From Rivularia sp. MS3 (lineage in GTDB: Bacteria > Cyanobacteriota > Cyanobacteriia > Cyanobacteriales > Nostocaceae), in contig JAHCMI010000052.1 in assembly GCA_019192545.1 (NCBI GenBank), positions 1 through 64,000 of the forward strand: a stretch of DNA of 64,000 nt. Reading direction: 5' to 3'. Shown piece after piece: positions 10,021 to 19,209 of the stretch; the stretch's first letter is position 1; every line of letters begins with the position of its first letter. Under the pieces are notes generated by a model. It saw only the letters and a list, made by a program, of their open reading frames with translations, was not told where the DNA came from and ran no database searches. Both the position numbers and the translations under genes were made by a program.

Positions 10021-10176
10021 AAGGATGGGCGGAAAAGTATAGTTTTTATCATAATTCTCGGATGATTCTCCCTTCCCTCTTTAAAAAGGGGGGTAACGGC
10101 TCCCTCTTTTATAACTTTTTTAAGGAGAATTTAGGGGGTTCTTGAAAGTTTTGAGTATCATTGATAGCGCATCCTT
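10021..10176. mobile_element. MITE-like element, short copy
   Basis: The ends are AAGGATG and CATCCTT. Reverse-complemented, its outer parts match the larger element at 39210-39620: GGATGCGCTAT-AATGATACT near one end and GAGAATT-GATAAAAACTATACTTT near the other. The middle consists of CCCCCTAAAT and TTTAAAAAGGGGGG stretches. It has no coding capacity, so a non-autonomous element is inferred. Confidence 0.65.
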
Positions 10177-10380
10177 ACAAAAAAGGCAGTCGGCAATCGG
10201 CAGTGAGTAAAAAGTATCAATTAAAACTTTAGTTCTGAGTTTAAAGCTCAGTGAAAATAAATAATTATACAGAGACTGCTTGCAGCGAGGTATAAAACGT
10301 CAATTCTACAATCTCACTCTTTTAAGTGTGAGTCCCTACTGCCTACTGCCCACTGCCTACTGCCTTCTGAAATCCTCTAA

Positions 10381-10740
10381 TAATTTTGGTACTTCAGTAC
10401 ATACTATGCTAAAACTATGACTTATTTGTCTAAAATTATTATCATACAAAGGTTTGGGGGTTTTATTAGTCGATTTTATTCATAAATAATATTTTTTATT
10501 ATCTGTTCCCTATTCCCTGTTTCCTGTTCCCTTTTTTTATAATTTTGGTTCTTCAGTACTTGGTATGCTATTAAGATAGTCGTTTTTAGGCAGTAGGCAG
10601 TCGGCAGTAGGCAGTAGGAATAAATTAGAGTAAAATCATAAAAAATTAAATATATAAAACCTGAAAATCTTATCTAGTAAGTATTTAAGGTAATTTTGCG
10701 CTTTAATTTAGCATACTAGAAACTGAAGAGCCATAATTTT
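10381..10740. repeat. Inverted-repeat element with TATGCTAAA ends
   Basis: TAATTTTGGTACTTCAGTAC then TATGCTAAA at 10381-10413 is mirrored by TTTAGCATACTAGAAACTGA then AGCCATAATTTT at 10708-10740. A second, degenerate copy of the right end follows in tandem (about 10739-10772). Related ends occur inside this region (10539-10608), at 23047-23235 and, inverted, at 34198-34247. Confidence 0.55.
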
Positions 10741-10953
10741 TTAGCATATTAACTCCTGATGAGCCATAATTTTTTATTTTGAAGATAGGGCTAATCATAT
10801 CTTTTTAATCAGCAATGACAGCACAATAATATTATTTTTGATAATATTTAAAATTTAGTTAATACATGTAATATTTTTTGATGTTAATAGTTATTTTCTA
10901 TCATAGATTGCTATTTTGACTATGACATAAATGAAAGTAATTTGATCGGGAAT

Positions 10954-11072
10954 GGCCGCAATTGTCACAACACTCGGGTGGTGCCGTACACTGATTGCCT
11001 TATTCCGTTCCTTAACAATTAGTCAGTGTACAAGCACCTTACAGCATAAATGTGCCGGTTGCGTAAATCCTA
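10954..11072. mobile_element. Diverged member of the 126-bp MITE-like family
   Basis: Outer parts match the elements at 28669 and 47045 (AATTGTCACAACACTCGGGT on the left, ATGTGCCGGTTGCGTAA on the right), but the middle is replaced by a different palindrome (GTACACTGATTG...CAGTGTAC). Confidence 0.65.
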
Positions 11073-11313
11073 TAGCTGAAAAAAAATTTCCCCCACTCTC
11101 CCCCTCCCCCTGCTTGCCCTAACCCGTCAACTTTTTTGGGACAAACCAATATGTCCCATTAATTTTGCTGGGTTGTAAGTTGCACAGTGACTTGGCTTTG
11201 GATGCCACATATTTGGCGAGTCACGGCGCAACTACGAACGAAATTAAAATTCAAACTGCATAAACTAATTTTCCTCACTCCTACTTAAGTAATGAAGGAA
11301 TAATTTAACTAGT

Positions 11314-11318
11314 AGGAG
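11314..11318 (+). promoter_or_regulatory. Ribosome binding site that decides a GTG start
   Basis: AGGAG lies five bases before the GTG at 11324. The next in-frame ATG (11336) has no such site, so GTG is the better start for the MFS-FHA gene. Confidence 0.7.
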
Positions 11319-11323
11319 CAGAC

Positions 11324-12940
11324 GTGAACGCATCGATGAAAGCAGAGCAGAAAAAGACACAAAATATTGCTCAAGATAAAAATCTTTACATCATTATTGG
11401 TGTCACCTTAATCTCAATTATGGGAGGGCAGACTGTAGCGCCTATATTGCCTTCATTAACGGAAGTATTTGATGTGTCTGCCAGACAGATTGAACTGGTG
11501 ATGACGCTTTTTGTGTTACCCATTGGTATTGCAACTCCCATTTTAGGAGTATTAGCAGACCGTATCGGGATTCGCAAAGTTTTGATTCCGGCACTTATTT
11601 TGTTTGCGATGGCGGGGGCTTCGATTGCATTTGCAAATACTTTCACTTCTGTAATCGGATTGCGTTTTTTACAAGGATTGGGTGCGGCTCCTTTGGATGC
11701 TTTATCTTTGACGATGATTGCCATGCTCTACCAAGGTAGAATGTTGGGCGCTGCGATGTCAATCAATGCTGCTGTAATTGGTATATCTTCAGCAATTTAT
11801 CCGTTGTTAGGTGGAGCATTGGGAAGTCTGAATTGGTCATATCCGTTTTTACTTTCGGTTTTGGCTTTTCCTTTGGTAATGCTGGTGATAATGGTTTTGA
11901 AATTACCAGTAAAACCCGCTACAGCGAAAAAGGAAAGTTTAAAGGTTTATCTTAAAGGTACTTGGAAGAGCGTTAATAACCGTTCCGTTTTGGGATTACT
12001 ATTTGCGGTGGGCACCATATTTATGATTCAATTCGGTGCTTTCATTACCTATGTACCAATTTATGCCGGGGTTGAATTGGGTTCCTCTGGATTCATGAAC
12101 GGGATTATTTTATGTGTAATGTCTTTGGCTGTTGCTATCAGTGCTTCTCAATTAGGATGGTTAATTCAAAGATTTTCGGAAATCACTTTAATTAAAGCTT
12201 CTTTTATTATCAGTGCCGTAGCATTAATCATGATTCCATTCATGACTAATCCTTGGATGCTGTTAATTCCTAATGTTTTATTTGGTATTTCATTAGCATT
12301 TGCTTTACCGTCATCTCAAGCATTATTAGCAGGGCTTTCCGCTCAAGATTCCCGTGCTGGATTTATGGCTGTAAATGCCAGCGTGCAGTCGTTAGGGCAA
12401 GCACTTGGCCCCATACTCGGAGCAGTGGCGATCGCCTTTGGTGGTATCAGATTTGTGTTCTTGAGTGGAGCAGTTTACGCTGTAATTGCGCTGCTAATAT
12501 TCAACATTCTCATAACTCCTGAAAAAACGAGATCGGGTTTACCCGTAGCCAGCAAAATCAGAGAACAAAAAACATTTGTTCCCATAACAGATTCACCCAC
12601 TATTTTACAAGCGCCAGTTGCTCAGTTAGTTCATACTCTGACAAATCGAGTTATTGATTTACCAGAAGTTCCTTCATTAATTAATATCGGCAAAAAAAAT
12701 AACAGCAATACAGAAATTATAGACGTTTCTAGTTTACCGAATTCCGAAATAGTTTCTCGAAATCACGCTCAAATTAAATTTGATGGAGAAGATTACTATA
12801 TTCAAGATATGGGAAGTTCTAACGGTACATATATTAATAAATATCCGCTGTTACCAGGTATTTGGTATAAGTTAGGACCGGGAGTCAAACTCGGTTTGGG
12901 TAAGCGTGAGATGATAGCATTTGTATTTGAGTTTAATTAA
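11324..12940 (+). CDS. MFS transporter with C-terminal FHA domain (fusion)
   Basis: The 538-residue protein starts at GTG with a good ribosome binding site. Residues 20-400 form a 12-helix major facilitator domain: QTVAPILPSLTEVF in the first helix, the family loop motif GVLADRIGIRKVLIP between helices 2 and 3, and LQGLGAAPLDALSLTMIA in helix 4. It resembles drug or small-molecule efflux carriers. After a linker, residues 430-538 form a forkhead-associated domain, with the phosphothreonine-binding signature S-R-N-H-A-Q at about 477-482 and SSNGTYIN at about 499-506. FHA domains bind phosphothreonine peptides, so transport may be gated by Ser/Thr kinases. I know of no commonly described MFS-FHA fusion. 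The substrate is unknown. Confidence 0.88.
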   Translation: MNASMKAEQKKTQNIAQDKNLYIIIGVTLISIMGGQTVAPILPSLTEVFDVSARQIELVMTLFVLPIGIATPILGVLADRIGIRKVLIPALILFAMAGASIAFANTFTSVIGLRFLQGLGAAPLDALSLTMIAMLYQGRMLGAAMSINAAVIGISSAIYPLLGGALGSLNWSYPFLLSVLAFPLVMLVIMVLKLPVKPATAKKESLKVYLKGTWKSVNNRSVLGLLFAVGTIFMIQFGAFITYVPIYAGVELGSSGFMNGIILCVMSLAVAISASQLGWLIQRFSEITLIKASFIISAVALIMIPFMTNPWMLLIPNVLFGISLAFALPSSQALLAGLSAQDSRAGFMAVNASVQSLGQALGPILGAVAIAFGGIRFVFLSGAVYAVIALLIFNILITPEKTRSGLPVASKIREQKTFVPITDSPTILQAPVAQLVHTLTNRVIDLPEVPSLINIGKKNNSNTEIIDVSSLPNSEIVSRNHAQIKFDGEDYYIQDMGSSNGTYINKYPLLPGIWYKLGPGVKLGLGKREMIAFVFEFN

Positions 12941-12963
12941 TTTTCAATAATTCTTAAATTAAC

Positions 12964-13082
12964 TAAGTAAGTCAGCAAAAATAAATCGAGCTATGTAATA
13001 TTCAGATAAATTACTCTCAAAGCCTGATTGCTACTTGCTACTTGGAAAGTACTAATTATAATTTTCAACACCGACCTATTTA
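12964..13082. mobile_element. MITE-like element, TAAGTAAGTCGGC family, copy A
   Basis: Left end TAAGTAAGTCAGC and right end CCGACCTATTTAA form imperfect terminal inverted repeats. Internal matches to the other copies include TAAATTACTCT, GCTACTTGCTACTT and ATAATTTTCAAC. It supplies the stop codon of the neighbouring minus-strand gene. Other copies are at about 22787, 29669-29784 and 61883-62017. Confidence 0.65.
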
Positions 13083-13949
13083 ATTAAACAAACGCACTGG
13101 TTTAGAGTCAACATTTTGTGAAATAGTATTAACTCTTTCAACCACACTAATCATATATTTATAATCGGGAGGTGATGCATTAGGAATATATCTAGTTTCT
13201 TGAATCAAAGAAGTAGGAGCTTTTTTCAAATGATTGCGAATTAAATCGGCACGTTTTCTTTCTACAAGCGGACTGCATAAAAGAGAACCAGAAGGTACTT
13301 GATGAGAATCGCGAAATAAAATCTTAAATCTTGAAGCATTGAGTTTTGTTCTATATAAATTAAACTCTGTTAATGAAAGAGCCGCAGCATCAACTTCACC
13401 TGCTGACAACCATTCTAAAGCTGATAAAGGAGTGGCAGCAAACTTAACGGAAGCTAATGTTAAACCATAAAGATTGAAAAGTGGTAAATAGTATCCAGTC
13501 GCAGAACCCTGTTGTCCTAAAGCAACTCTTTTTCCTTGTAAATCTTGCAATTTATTTAAACCACTGCCTTGATTTACAACAATTATAGAACGGGAATTAC
13601 TGCCTAATTGTAAAGGAAACATCGTCCAATATTGATATTTATCAATACCAATTGCAGCTAAACCAGGAGTAGCAAAAACTAAAGACCAAGATTTACGTTT
13701 CATACGTTCGATGGCAATTCTCTCATTAAAAGCTGGCTCAATTTCAATCATCGCCTTCATTTTGTCACTTAAATACTTATGGAAATCTTTAAATCTTTCT
13801 ATAGTTTGCTTACCCTGCCCATAAGTTATTACACCAATGACTAACCGTCGATTAATTGGTGGTTCTGTAGTACAAGCTGCGATAGCAAACAGCATTTGTG
13901 AAATAAATATACGACGAGATAATTTAGATTTCATTTCATTGCCATGCAA
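13080..13949 (-). CDS. PhnD-like periplasmic substrate-binding lipoprotein, orphan
   Basis: The 289-residue protein has a Tat- or lipoprotein-type N-terminus: SRRIF, then hydrophobic residues ending in FAIAAC, a lipobox with Cys near residue 26. An internal ATG at M6 is an alternative start. The body matches phosphate/phosphonate-type binding proteins: RRLVIGVITYGQGK, FAT-PGLAAIG, LQDLQGKRVALGQQGSATGY, then a GEVDAAALSLTEFN segment. No permease or ATPase gene is nearby, so it may act as a ligand sensor rather than in import. It is divergent from the haem-sensor gene at 14067 (117 bp between starts), which suggests a shared promoter region. Its stop codon sits at the edge of a MITE-like element. 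The ligand is unknown. Confidence 0.82.
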   Translation of the reverse strand: MHGNEMKSKLSRRIFISQMLFAIAACTTEPPINRRLVIGVITYGQGKQTIERFKDFHKYLSDKMKAMIEIEPAFNERIAIERMKRKSWSLVFATPGLAAIGIDKYQYWTMFPLQLGSNSRSIIVVNQGSGLNKLQDLQGKRVALGQQGSATGYYLPLFNLYGLTLASVKFAATPLSALEWLSAGEVDAAALSLTEFNLYRTKLNASRFKILFRDSHQVPSGSLLCSPLVERKRADLIRNHLKKAPTSLIQETRYIPNASPPDYKYMISVVERVNTISQNVDSKPVRLFN

Positions 13950-14066
13950 TAAAGAACACTGATATTATTCAAATCATATCAAGGTATTGTTAAACCCTAA
14001 ATAAATCTTTACAGTCAAAGATTTATCAGATTCGTAACTAACAATTAGCAGATAATAACTAAAATC

Positions 14067-14963
14067 ATGAAAATCGGAACTAAAGTTACTTTAACCCTGA
14101 TATTTGTTTTTGCTATTGGCATTTTAATTAGCGGACTTTCGCTGTCAAATGTATTAGATAGAAAAGCTCAAAATGAAGTCAACGCAAAAGCTTTAGCCTT
14201 GATGGAAATGAATGATTCCGTAAGGAACTATACAAACGACCGAGTACAGCCTTTATTATTACCAAAAGCAGAAAGCCAAGAAAGATTTATTCCCGAATCA
14301 ATACCAGCTTTTTCCGTCAGAGAAATCTTTGAATATTTTCGTAACGATCCAGAATACGCCAGTTTTTTATTCAAAGATGCAATGTTAGACCCTACTAATT
14401 TACGAGATAAAGCTGATAATTTCGAGACTCAAATTATTAACAAATTTCGCAATCAGTCTAATAAGAATACTATATCCGGTTATCGCAACATTTCCGGTGC
14501 AGAACTTTATTATACTGCCAGACCTTTTCAGGTGGAAAACGAAAGTTGTTTGAGATGTCATAGTACTCCGGAAAAAGCTCCTAAAAGCCAGTTAGCAACT
14601 TATGGAAAAGACAATGGTTTTGGATGGGAGTTAAATGAAGTTATCGGAACTCAAATAGTTTACGTACCTGCCCAAAATATTCTCAAAAATGCCTATGACT
14701 CATTTGTATTAATTACAGGGATTGTAGTAGCAATTTTTACCATAGTAGTTGTGCTGATGAATTTATTGTTGAAAAAAACCGTATTGCAGCGAATTAAGGG
14801 GATTGCCAAAGTCGCGGAAGAGGTTAGCGTTGGTAATATGAATGCGGATTTCGGCAGACAAAAGAAAGATGAAATTGGGGATTTAGCCGAAGCTTTTAAC
14901 CGAATGAAATATAGTTTAGAGATTGCAATGAACATGTTAAATAAGAAAAGAAAGGGAGACTAG
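14067..14963 (+). CDS. c-type haem HAMP sensor protein (DUF3365/Tll0287-like), copy 1
   Basis: The 298-residue protein has an N-terminal transmembrane helix (about 8-28). A periplasmic DUF3365/Tll0287-like sensor domain carries one c-type haem motif, C161-L-R-C164-H165. A second transmembrane helix spans about 212-235, followed by a HAMP domain (TVLQRIKGIAKVAEEVSVGN to DEIGDLAEAFNRM). It ends after HAMP with no kinase, cyclase or methyl-accepting domain, so it would have to signal through a partner. The family is taken to sense redox state or gases through haem. A paralog follows at 15324 on the same strand, and a PhnD-like lipoprotein gene is divergent upstream. Confidence 0.88.
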   Translation: MKIGTKVTLTLIFVFAIGILISGLSLSNVLDRKAQNEVNAKALALMEMNDSVRNYTNDRVQPLLLPKAESQERFIPESIPAFSVREIFEYFRNDPEYASFLFKDAMLDPTNLRDKADNFETQIINKFRNQSNKNTISGYRNISGAELYYTARPFQVENESCLRCHSTPEKAPKSQLATYGKDNGFGWELNEVIGTQIVYVPAQNILKNAYDSFVLITGIVVAIFTIVVVLMNLLLKKTVLQRIKGIAKVAEEVSVGNMNADFGRQKKDEIGDLAEAFNRMKYSLEIAMNMLNKKRKGD

Positions 14964-15323
14964 TACTCGTTTTCATTAAAATTTACGGGTGAAGGCAGGC
15001 AGGGGGAGCAGGGGGAGAAAAGAATTTTGAGAAAAAGAAACACATCAAAACTTATGAAAAGGACTACTAATTATAGATGGATAGCAGCTATAAAAAATTT
15101 TCAAATTTCCAATCTTCCAAGTTAAACAGTTGTCAAAAATCATGTCAATTCATATCTGATGCTTGAGTCAATCAAGGCGCTAACTATAATTTTACGAATC
15201 ATTTTTAACTGTCATCATCTTAATTAAATGTGAGTATTTCTGAAAATACTAAATTAAGAATATAGAGCTAAGAATGATTGAACGACATTGCCAAAATCAA
15301 TTATTAAACCCCGTTATAGCATT
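14964..15323. other. Spacer between the two haem-sensor genes
   Basis: No gene. It contains a purine-rich run (GGCAGGCAGGGGGAGCAGGG near 14993-15012). The AT-rich end probably holds the promoter or leader of the second copy. Confidence 0.5.
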
Positions 15324-16220
15324 ATGAAAATCGGAACAAAAGTTACGCTAAGTCTGATAATTGTCTTTATCATTGGTATCTTGATTAGTGGGTTTGCTTT
15401 ATCAAGCGTATTAGAAAACAAAGCTGAAAGGGAGATAGATTCTAAAGCAGAAGCTTTAATGGCAATGAACAATTCAGTTAGGACTTATACAAACGATAAA
15501 GTACAGCCTTTATTGCTACCCAAACTACTAACTCAAGAAAAATTTATTCCCGAAGCCATACCAACTTATGCGGTGAGAGAAACCTTTGACTATTTTCGTA
15601 AAAGTCCGGAATTTACCAACTTTTTCTATAAAGACGCGGCATTAAATCCTACTAATTTGCGGGATAAAGCCGATAGTTTTGAAACTAAAATCGTTAACAG
15701 ATTTCGGCAAGAGCCAGAAACAAAATCTATATCAGGTTTTCGCACTATGTCTGGAACAAAACTGTACTACACTGCTAAACCTTTCCAAATCAAAAATGAA
15801 AGTTGTCTTCGGTGTCATACTACATTAGATAAAGCGCCAAAAAGTCAAATAAATACTTATGGTAAAGAGAATGGTTACGGATGGAAATTAAATGAAATTG
15901 TAGCCGCTCAAATTGTTTACGTACCTGCCGAAAGAATTTTGAGCAATGCTCGTAGCTCTTCTGTTTTAGTTATTTCGATTGTAGCCATGATTTTTGCCGC
16001 TGTAGTTATCATAATGAATCTATTGTTAAAAAGAACTGTGCTTAAACGAATCACAAAAATTGCCACAGTAGCCGAACAAGTTAGTGTTGGTAATATGGAT
16101 GCAAGTTTTGGCAGACAAAATAAAGATGAAATTGGCGATTTAGCAGAAGCATTTAACCGAATGAGGTACAGTTTAGAAATTGCAATGAATATGTTGAATA
16201 AGAAGAATAAATCTGATTAG
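15324..16220 (+). CDS. c-type haem HAMP sensor protein (DUF3365/Tll0287-like), copy 2
   Basis: I start at the ATG at 15324 because MKIGTKVTLSLI aligns with the first residues of the neighbouring paralog. The TTG at 15288 only adds 12 unmatched residues. The result is 298 residues, the same length as copy 1 and collinear with it: N-terminal transmembrane helix, DUF3365-type sensor with the haem motif CLRCH at 161-165, second transmembrane helix, then HAMP ending NRMRYSLEIAMNMLNKK. The two copies are strongly similar but clearly diverged, especially in the sensor domain (for example EPETKSISGFRTMSGTKLYY against NKNTISGYRNISGAELYY). This suggests a tandem duplication with different tuning. No output domain is present. 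Confidence 0.88.
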   Translation: MKIGTKVTLSLIIVFIIGILISGFALSSVLENKAEREIDSKAEALMAMNNSVRTYTNDKVQPLLLPKLLTQEKFIPEAIPTYAVRETFDYFRKSPEFTNFFYKDAALNPTNLRDKADSFETKIVNRFRQEPETKSISGFRTMSGTKLYYTAKPFQIKNESCLRCHTTLDKAPKSQINTYGKENGYGWKLNEIVAAQIVYVPAERILSNARSSSVLVISIVAMIFAAVVIIMNLLLKRTVLKRITKIATVAEQVSVGNMDASFGRQNKDEIGDLAEAFNRMRYSLEIAMNMLNKKNKSD

Positions 16221-16367
16221 GGAATTGGTAATTGGGGATTGGGCATAGGGCATAGGGAGGAGTAGTGAGTTATGAGTTATGAGTTATGAGTTTTATTCCC
16301 CCTCCCTCACTTCACTAGCTATTTCGCTTTAGTAACCAATCCCCAATCCCCCATGCCCAATTCCCAA

Positions 16368-18533
16368 TTACCCATCACCCAATATCCGCTGTTTATATTC
16401 GGCAGCTATTCCAGAGTCGGGAATATTCTGCGCTAGTTTGTTAACGAACTCGTCTGGAGCAATGTGGGGATTAGACTGTAATATCTCCTCAACAATAAAA
16501 TTCGCTATTGGGCCAATTAAATAAGTTAAATCTTGTTCGCATCTGCTGATAAAATGTTCGTCGATGGTTGGAATAACAACGGGTGGAGATTTGGCTAGCT
16601 CCAACTGAGTGTTAATGCTTGGTATTTCTAAGATAGCTGTTGCTTGATTTTTGAATTGAGTTTTTTGTTGCAGCGATATATATTCAGTTAATTGCTCGAT
16701 TAGCTCTTGAATGTTGGCTGCTTTTTGAATAGATTGTTGTAATAATGCCGGTGCAATAATACCAATAGAACGTTTGAGTAAATTTTCTAGTTCAGTATAT
16801 AGCTCGGGATTTATAATAAATTTGGCTTGGAGTGCGGATGGTGTTTCGAGTTTAGTAACTGGTTTTACCGGTGTGGAATTTTGAGGTACTTTGAGTGCTA
16901 TGTGAGATGCTGGGGTTTCGCGAGCTTCTGCAAATCTCTGACTAATACCACCAGGTAAAATATCAATGATTGCTTGGGTACCGGAAAACCAACTTTGTAG
17001 ATTTATACCTTGATTTTGCAAAGGTTTTTGCAATTGAGTCAGCCATTGAGCAACCGGTAATCCAAATTGAGGATTTGCCTCTTCTAAACTTTCGAGCAAA
17101 TTTTGAGCAAAAATTTCCGATTTATTGATGGATGTTTGCGTAACTATTAAACATTGTCCGTATTCGGCAGCGCACTGTAAATCTTCTATCCAATTTTGTG
17201 CGACATCAACTTCCGAATCCGGGCTGACTAAATTTAAAATAACTATTTGCTGTGTTTTTTGAGCTTTACGCAATATTTTTCTTAAAAAACAGCGGCTTAG
17301 ATGTACTCCATCACCTAAAATTAATTTACCGTCTCCATCTTCAGTTTCCTTAACACAACCCCGTAAATAAAGTAGGCAGGTAGATATCTTGTCAACTGCT
17401 CCTGTTTTTTTACTTTGTTGCGCGATTAAATTTTGACTGGTTTGAGTAAATTTTTGAATTGCTCCTCGAATATCCGCCCAGTTTTGATTTTGCTGATGAA
17501 AACATTCCACCTCAAAATCACCAACACTAGCCAACAGTTGACTTATTTTGTTGCTCGAATCTCGATTAATTAAACCGTCAGCAATGAAAGCCCGTCTTAA
17601 CTTTTGACGATTAACTTTCTTGGGCTTATATCCGACAATTAATTCTCCTACACCTTCAACAATTCTTTTAGGTGTTTGCTGAGGATACTTTGGATAAAGT
17701 TTCTTATCACCGCGTTGCAGCTTTTGCTGATTGATTAATTCTACTTGAGAATTTAATTTATTTATATATTGGGTTGTTTGTCGATAAACGTATTTATATA
17801 ATCCGTCAGCATCAATAAAACCACTGTTATCGGCAGCTTCCCCCGACAACCCCTTCATTAAATAATAGGTAAACACCCCATGCCCCAACTCGGGAAATTC
17901 CCAGGATTTTTGTCCGCGATCGCAACTAAGTAAAGCACAAAAACCTTTGCTTTGAGAAGCCCGCTGTCGCAAAACGCTCATTAATTGCCCGGTGGAATTA
18001 GTCACGGGAGTTTCTGCATCCCTAGAGCTACCAGCACCCAGTAATGCCATATCACCACTATGACAAGTATCCAAACATAATAACTGTTGCTTGGCAGGAC
18101 TTTTACTTAACATTTCTACTAATTCCTGCATGGGCAAACCAGTATTTAACAAATTATCTTTATCAGTATCTGAAAAACATAATACAGCTTCTTGAGTCCC
18201 CGGCTCTAACATTCCATGTCCGGAGAAATAAAGCATTATCGAGTCGTTAGGCTGAGAATGCAAGATAATTTTCTTTAAACTATCGCGAATATTCTTTAAA
18301 TTAGGGGTTTTTGAAGCAAAATCGTGATGTACCACAATTTCTTTACTGGGAAACCCTTCGGTAGCTTTAATAAGTGACTCTTCTAAGCCCTGACAATCTA
18401 GCGCTGGATAACGCAAAGAAGGTAAGCCAACATCTTGGTATTCGTTGACACCTACCAACAATAGCCAAAGTTTGGCTTCTCCTGATTTTAATGTATAACA
18501 CGAATCGCTAGAACCTATGCCTAGTGGAGTCAT
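16368..18533 (-). CDS. Orthocaspase-type protein (peptidase C14) with C-terminal helical repeats
   Basis: The 721-residue protein has an N-terminal caspase-like p20 domain (about residues 20-270). Catalytic His106 is in YFSGHGML and Cys157 in CLDTCHSGD, so both dyad residues are present. Residues 300-530 form a region (GELIVGYKPKK, then LYLRGCVKE...LILGD) of the kind that accompanies bacterial caspase homologs. The C-terminus holds two copies of a helical module: L-K-R-S-I-G-I-I-A-P-A near 590 and DLTYLIGPIANFIVEEIL near 680. I recall similar modules at the end of cyanobacterial Ser/Thr kinases. Orthocaspases cleave after Arg or Lys and are linked to stress or cell death. No signal peptide is seen, so it is probably cytoplasmic. 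Confidence 0.88.
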   Translation of the reverse strand: MTPLGIGSSDSCYTLKSGEAKLWLLLVGVNEYQDVGLPSLRYPALDCQGLEESLIKATEGFPSKEIVVHHDFASKTPNLKNIRDSLKKIILHSQPNDSIMLYFSGHGMLEPGTQEAVLCFSDTDKDNLLNTGLPMQELVEMLSKSPAKQQLLCLDTCHSGDMALLGAGSSRDAETPVTNSTGQLMSVLRQRASQSKGFCALLSCDRGQKSWEFPELGHGVFTYYLMKGLSGEAADNSGFIDADGLYKYVYRQTTQYINKLNSQVELINQQKLQRGDKKLYPKYPQQTPKRIVEGVGELIVGYKPKKVNRQKLRRAFIADGLINRDSSNKISQLLASVGDFEVECFHQQNQNWADIRGAIQKFTQTSQNLIAQQSKKTGAVDKISTCLLYLRGCVKETEDGDGKLILGDGVHLSRCFLRKILRKAQKTQQIVILNLVSPDSEVDVAQNWIEDLQCAAEYGQCLIVTQTSINKSEIFAQNLLESLEEANPQFGLPVAQWLTQLQKPLQNQGINLQSWFSGTQAIIDILPGGISQRFAEARETPASHIALKVPQNSTPVKPVTKLETPSALQAKFIINPELYTELENLLKRSIGIIAPALLQQSIQKAANIQELIEQLTEYISLQQKTQFKNQATAILEIPSINTQLELAKSPPVVIPTIDEHFISRCEQDLTYLIGPIANFIVEEILQSNPHIAPDEFVNKLAQNIPDSGIAAEYKQRILGDG

Positions 18534-19209
18534 ATTTTTTAACCTCTTGATTTATTCTTCTATAATTAATTGGGATTTTTACGGTTCTATTTATTGACTA
18601 TAATGTGTATCATTTGTCAACTTGCGACAACAAATATTTAACTAATTAATTTATACAATCTAGTTTAGAAATAGTCCATACACAAAAGTGGCGTAATACC
18701 AATAAGTCAAATTGACTTAACGTTTCTACAACTGTTTTCTAAGAAGTTTGGTGAATATTTGGGTAAATTTGCAGTTCACTTTAAGATAATCTGCAATCGA
18801 GAAGAACTAGAGAAGAATAGTGTTGAATTTGATATGGCTCGTAGCATCGCTTGTAAATTACAAGCAAAAAGCAATTTATAAAGACTAAGAACAAAAATTA
18901 AAGATTTTTTAAGCAATTACATCAAGCATCCTCAAACAAGATTTTTCCCTACTTTATATATAGGACATAAAACCAGAGATTATGCACTCAAGTAATATTT
19001 TCTTCTTGCTTGGAACAAAAATTTTATACTATTTATATACCCAGAAGTATTGACAAAATTGATTAGTTCGTAACAGCTTAGTCATAATTAATCGTAAATA
19101 CATCAAAAAAATATTTTGAGAGCAAATAATTTATTTTTATTAAGTACAGCGTAAAAACAGCATTTACTATATTAGTAGCAGTATTTATGATGTCGATATG
19201 TATTTGTGA
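18534..19209. other. Intergenic region with a possible coding remnant
   Basis: Mostly AT-rich with no full gene. On the plus strand, about 18716-18880 reads as an open stretch (KKFGEYLGKFAVHFKIICNR, then EELEKNSVEFDMARSIACKL) ending in TAA. It has no start codon except a late ATG and no match I recognise, so it may be a gene remnant or chance. The region must also hold the divergent promoters of the orthocaspase and sigma-like genes. Confidence 0.4.

Larger units (their letters stand above)
9771..11323. other. Long intergenic region built from dispersed repeats
   Basis: No gene found in 1.5 kb. It holds a 156-bp inverted-repeat element (10021-10176), runs of GGCAGTAGGCAGTCGGCAGT-type heptamers on both strands (about 10185-10205, 10330-10375, 10590-10618), a TATGCTAAA-ended inverted-repeat element (10381-10740), a diverged 126-bp-family element (10954-11072) and a GGGACA hairpin (11138-11157). 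The promoter of the haemagglutinin-type gene should lie near 9771-9900 and that of the MFS-FHA gene near 11240-11310. Confidence 0.7.

Noticed and set aside
10185-10620. CRISPR-like array in GGCAGTAGGCAGT repeats
   Set aside because: The units are 7 bp, irregular and without unique spacers; these are ordinary cyanobacterial short tandem repeats.
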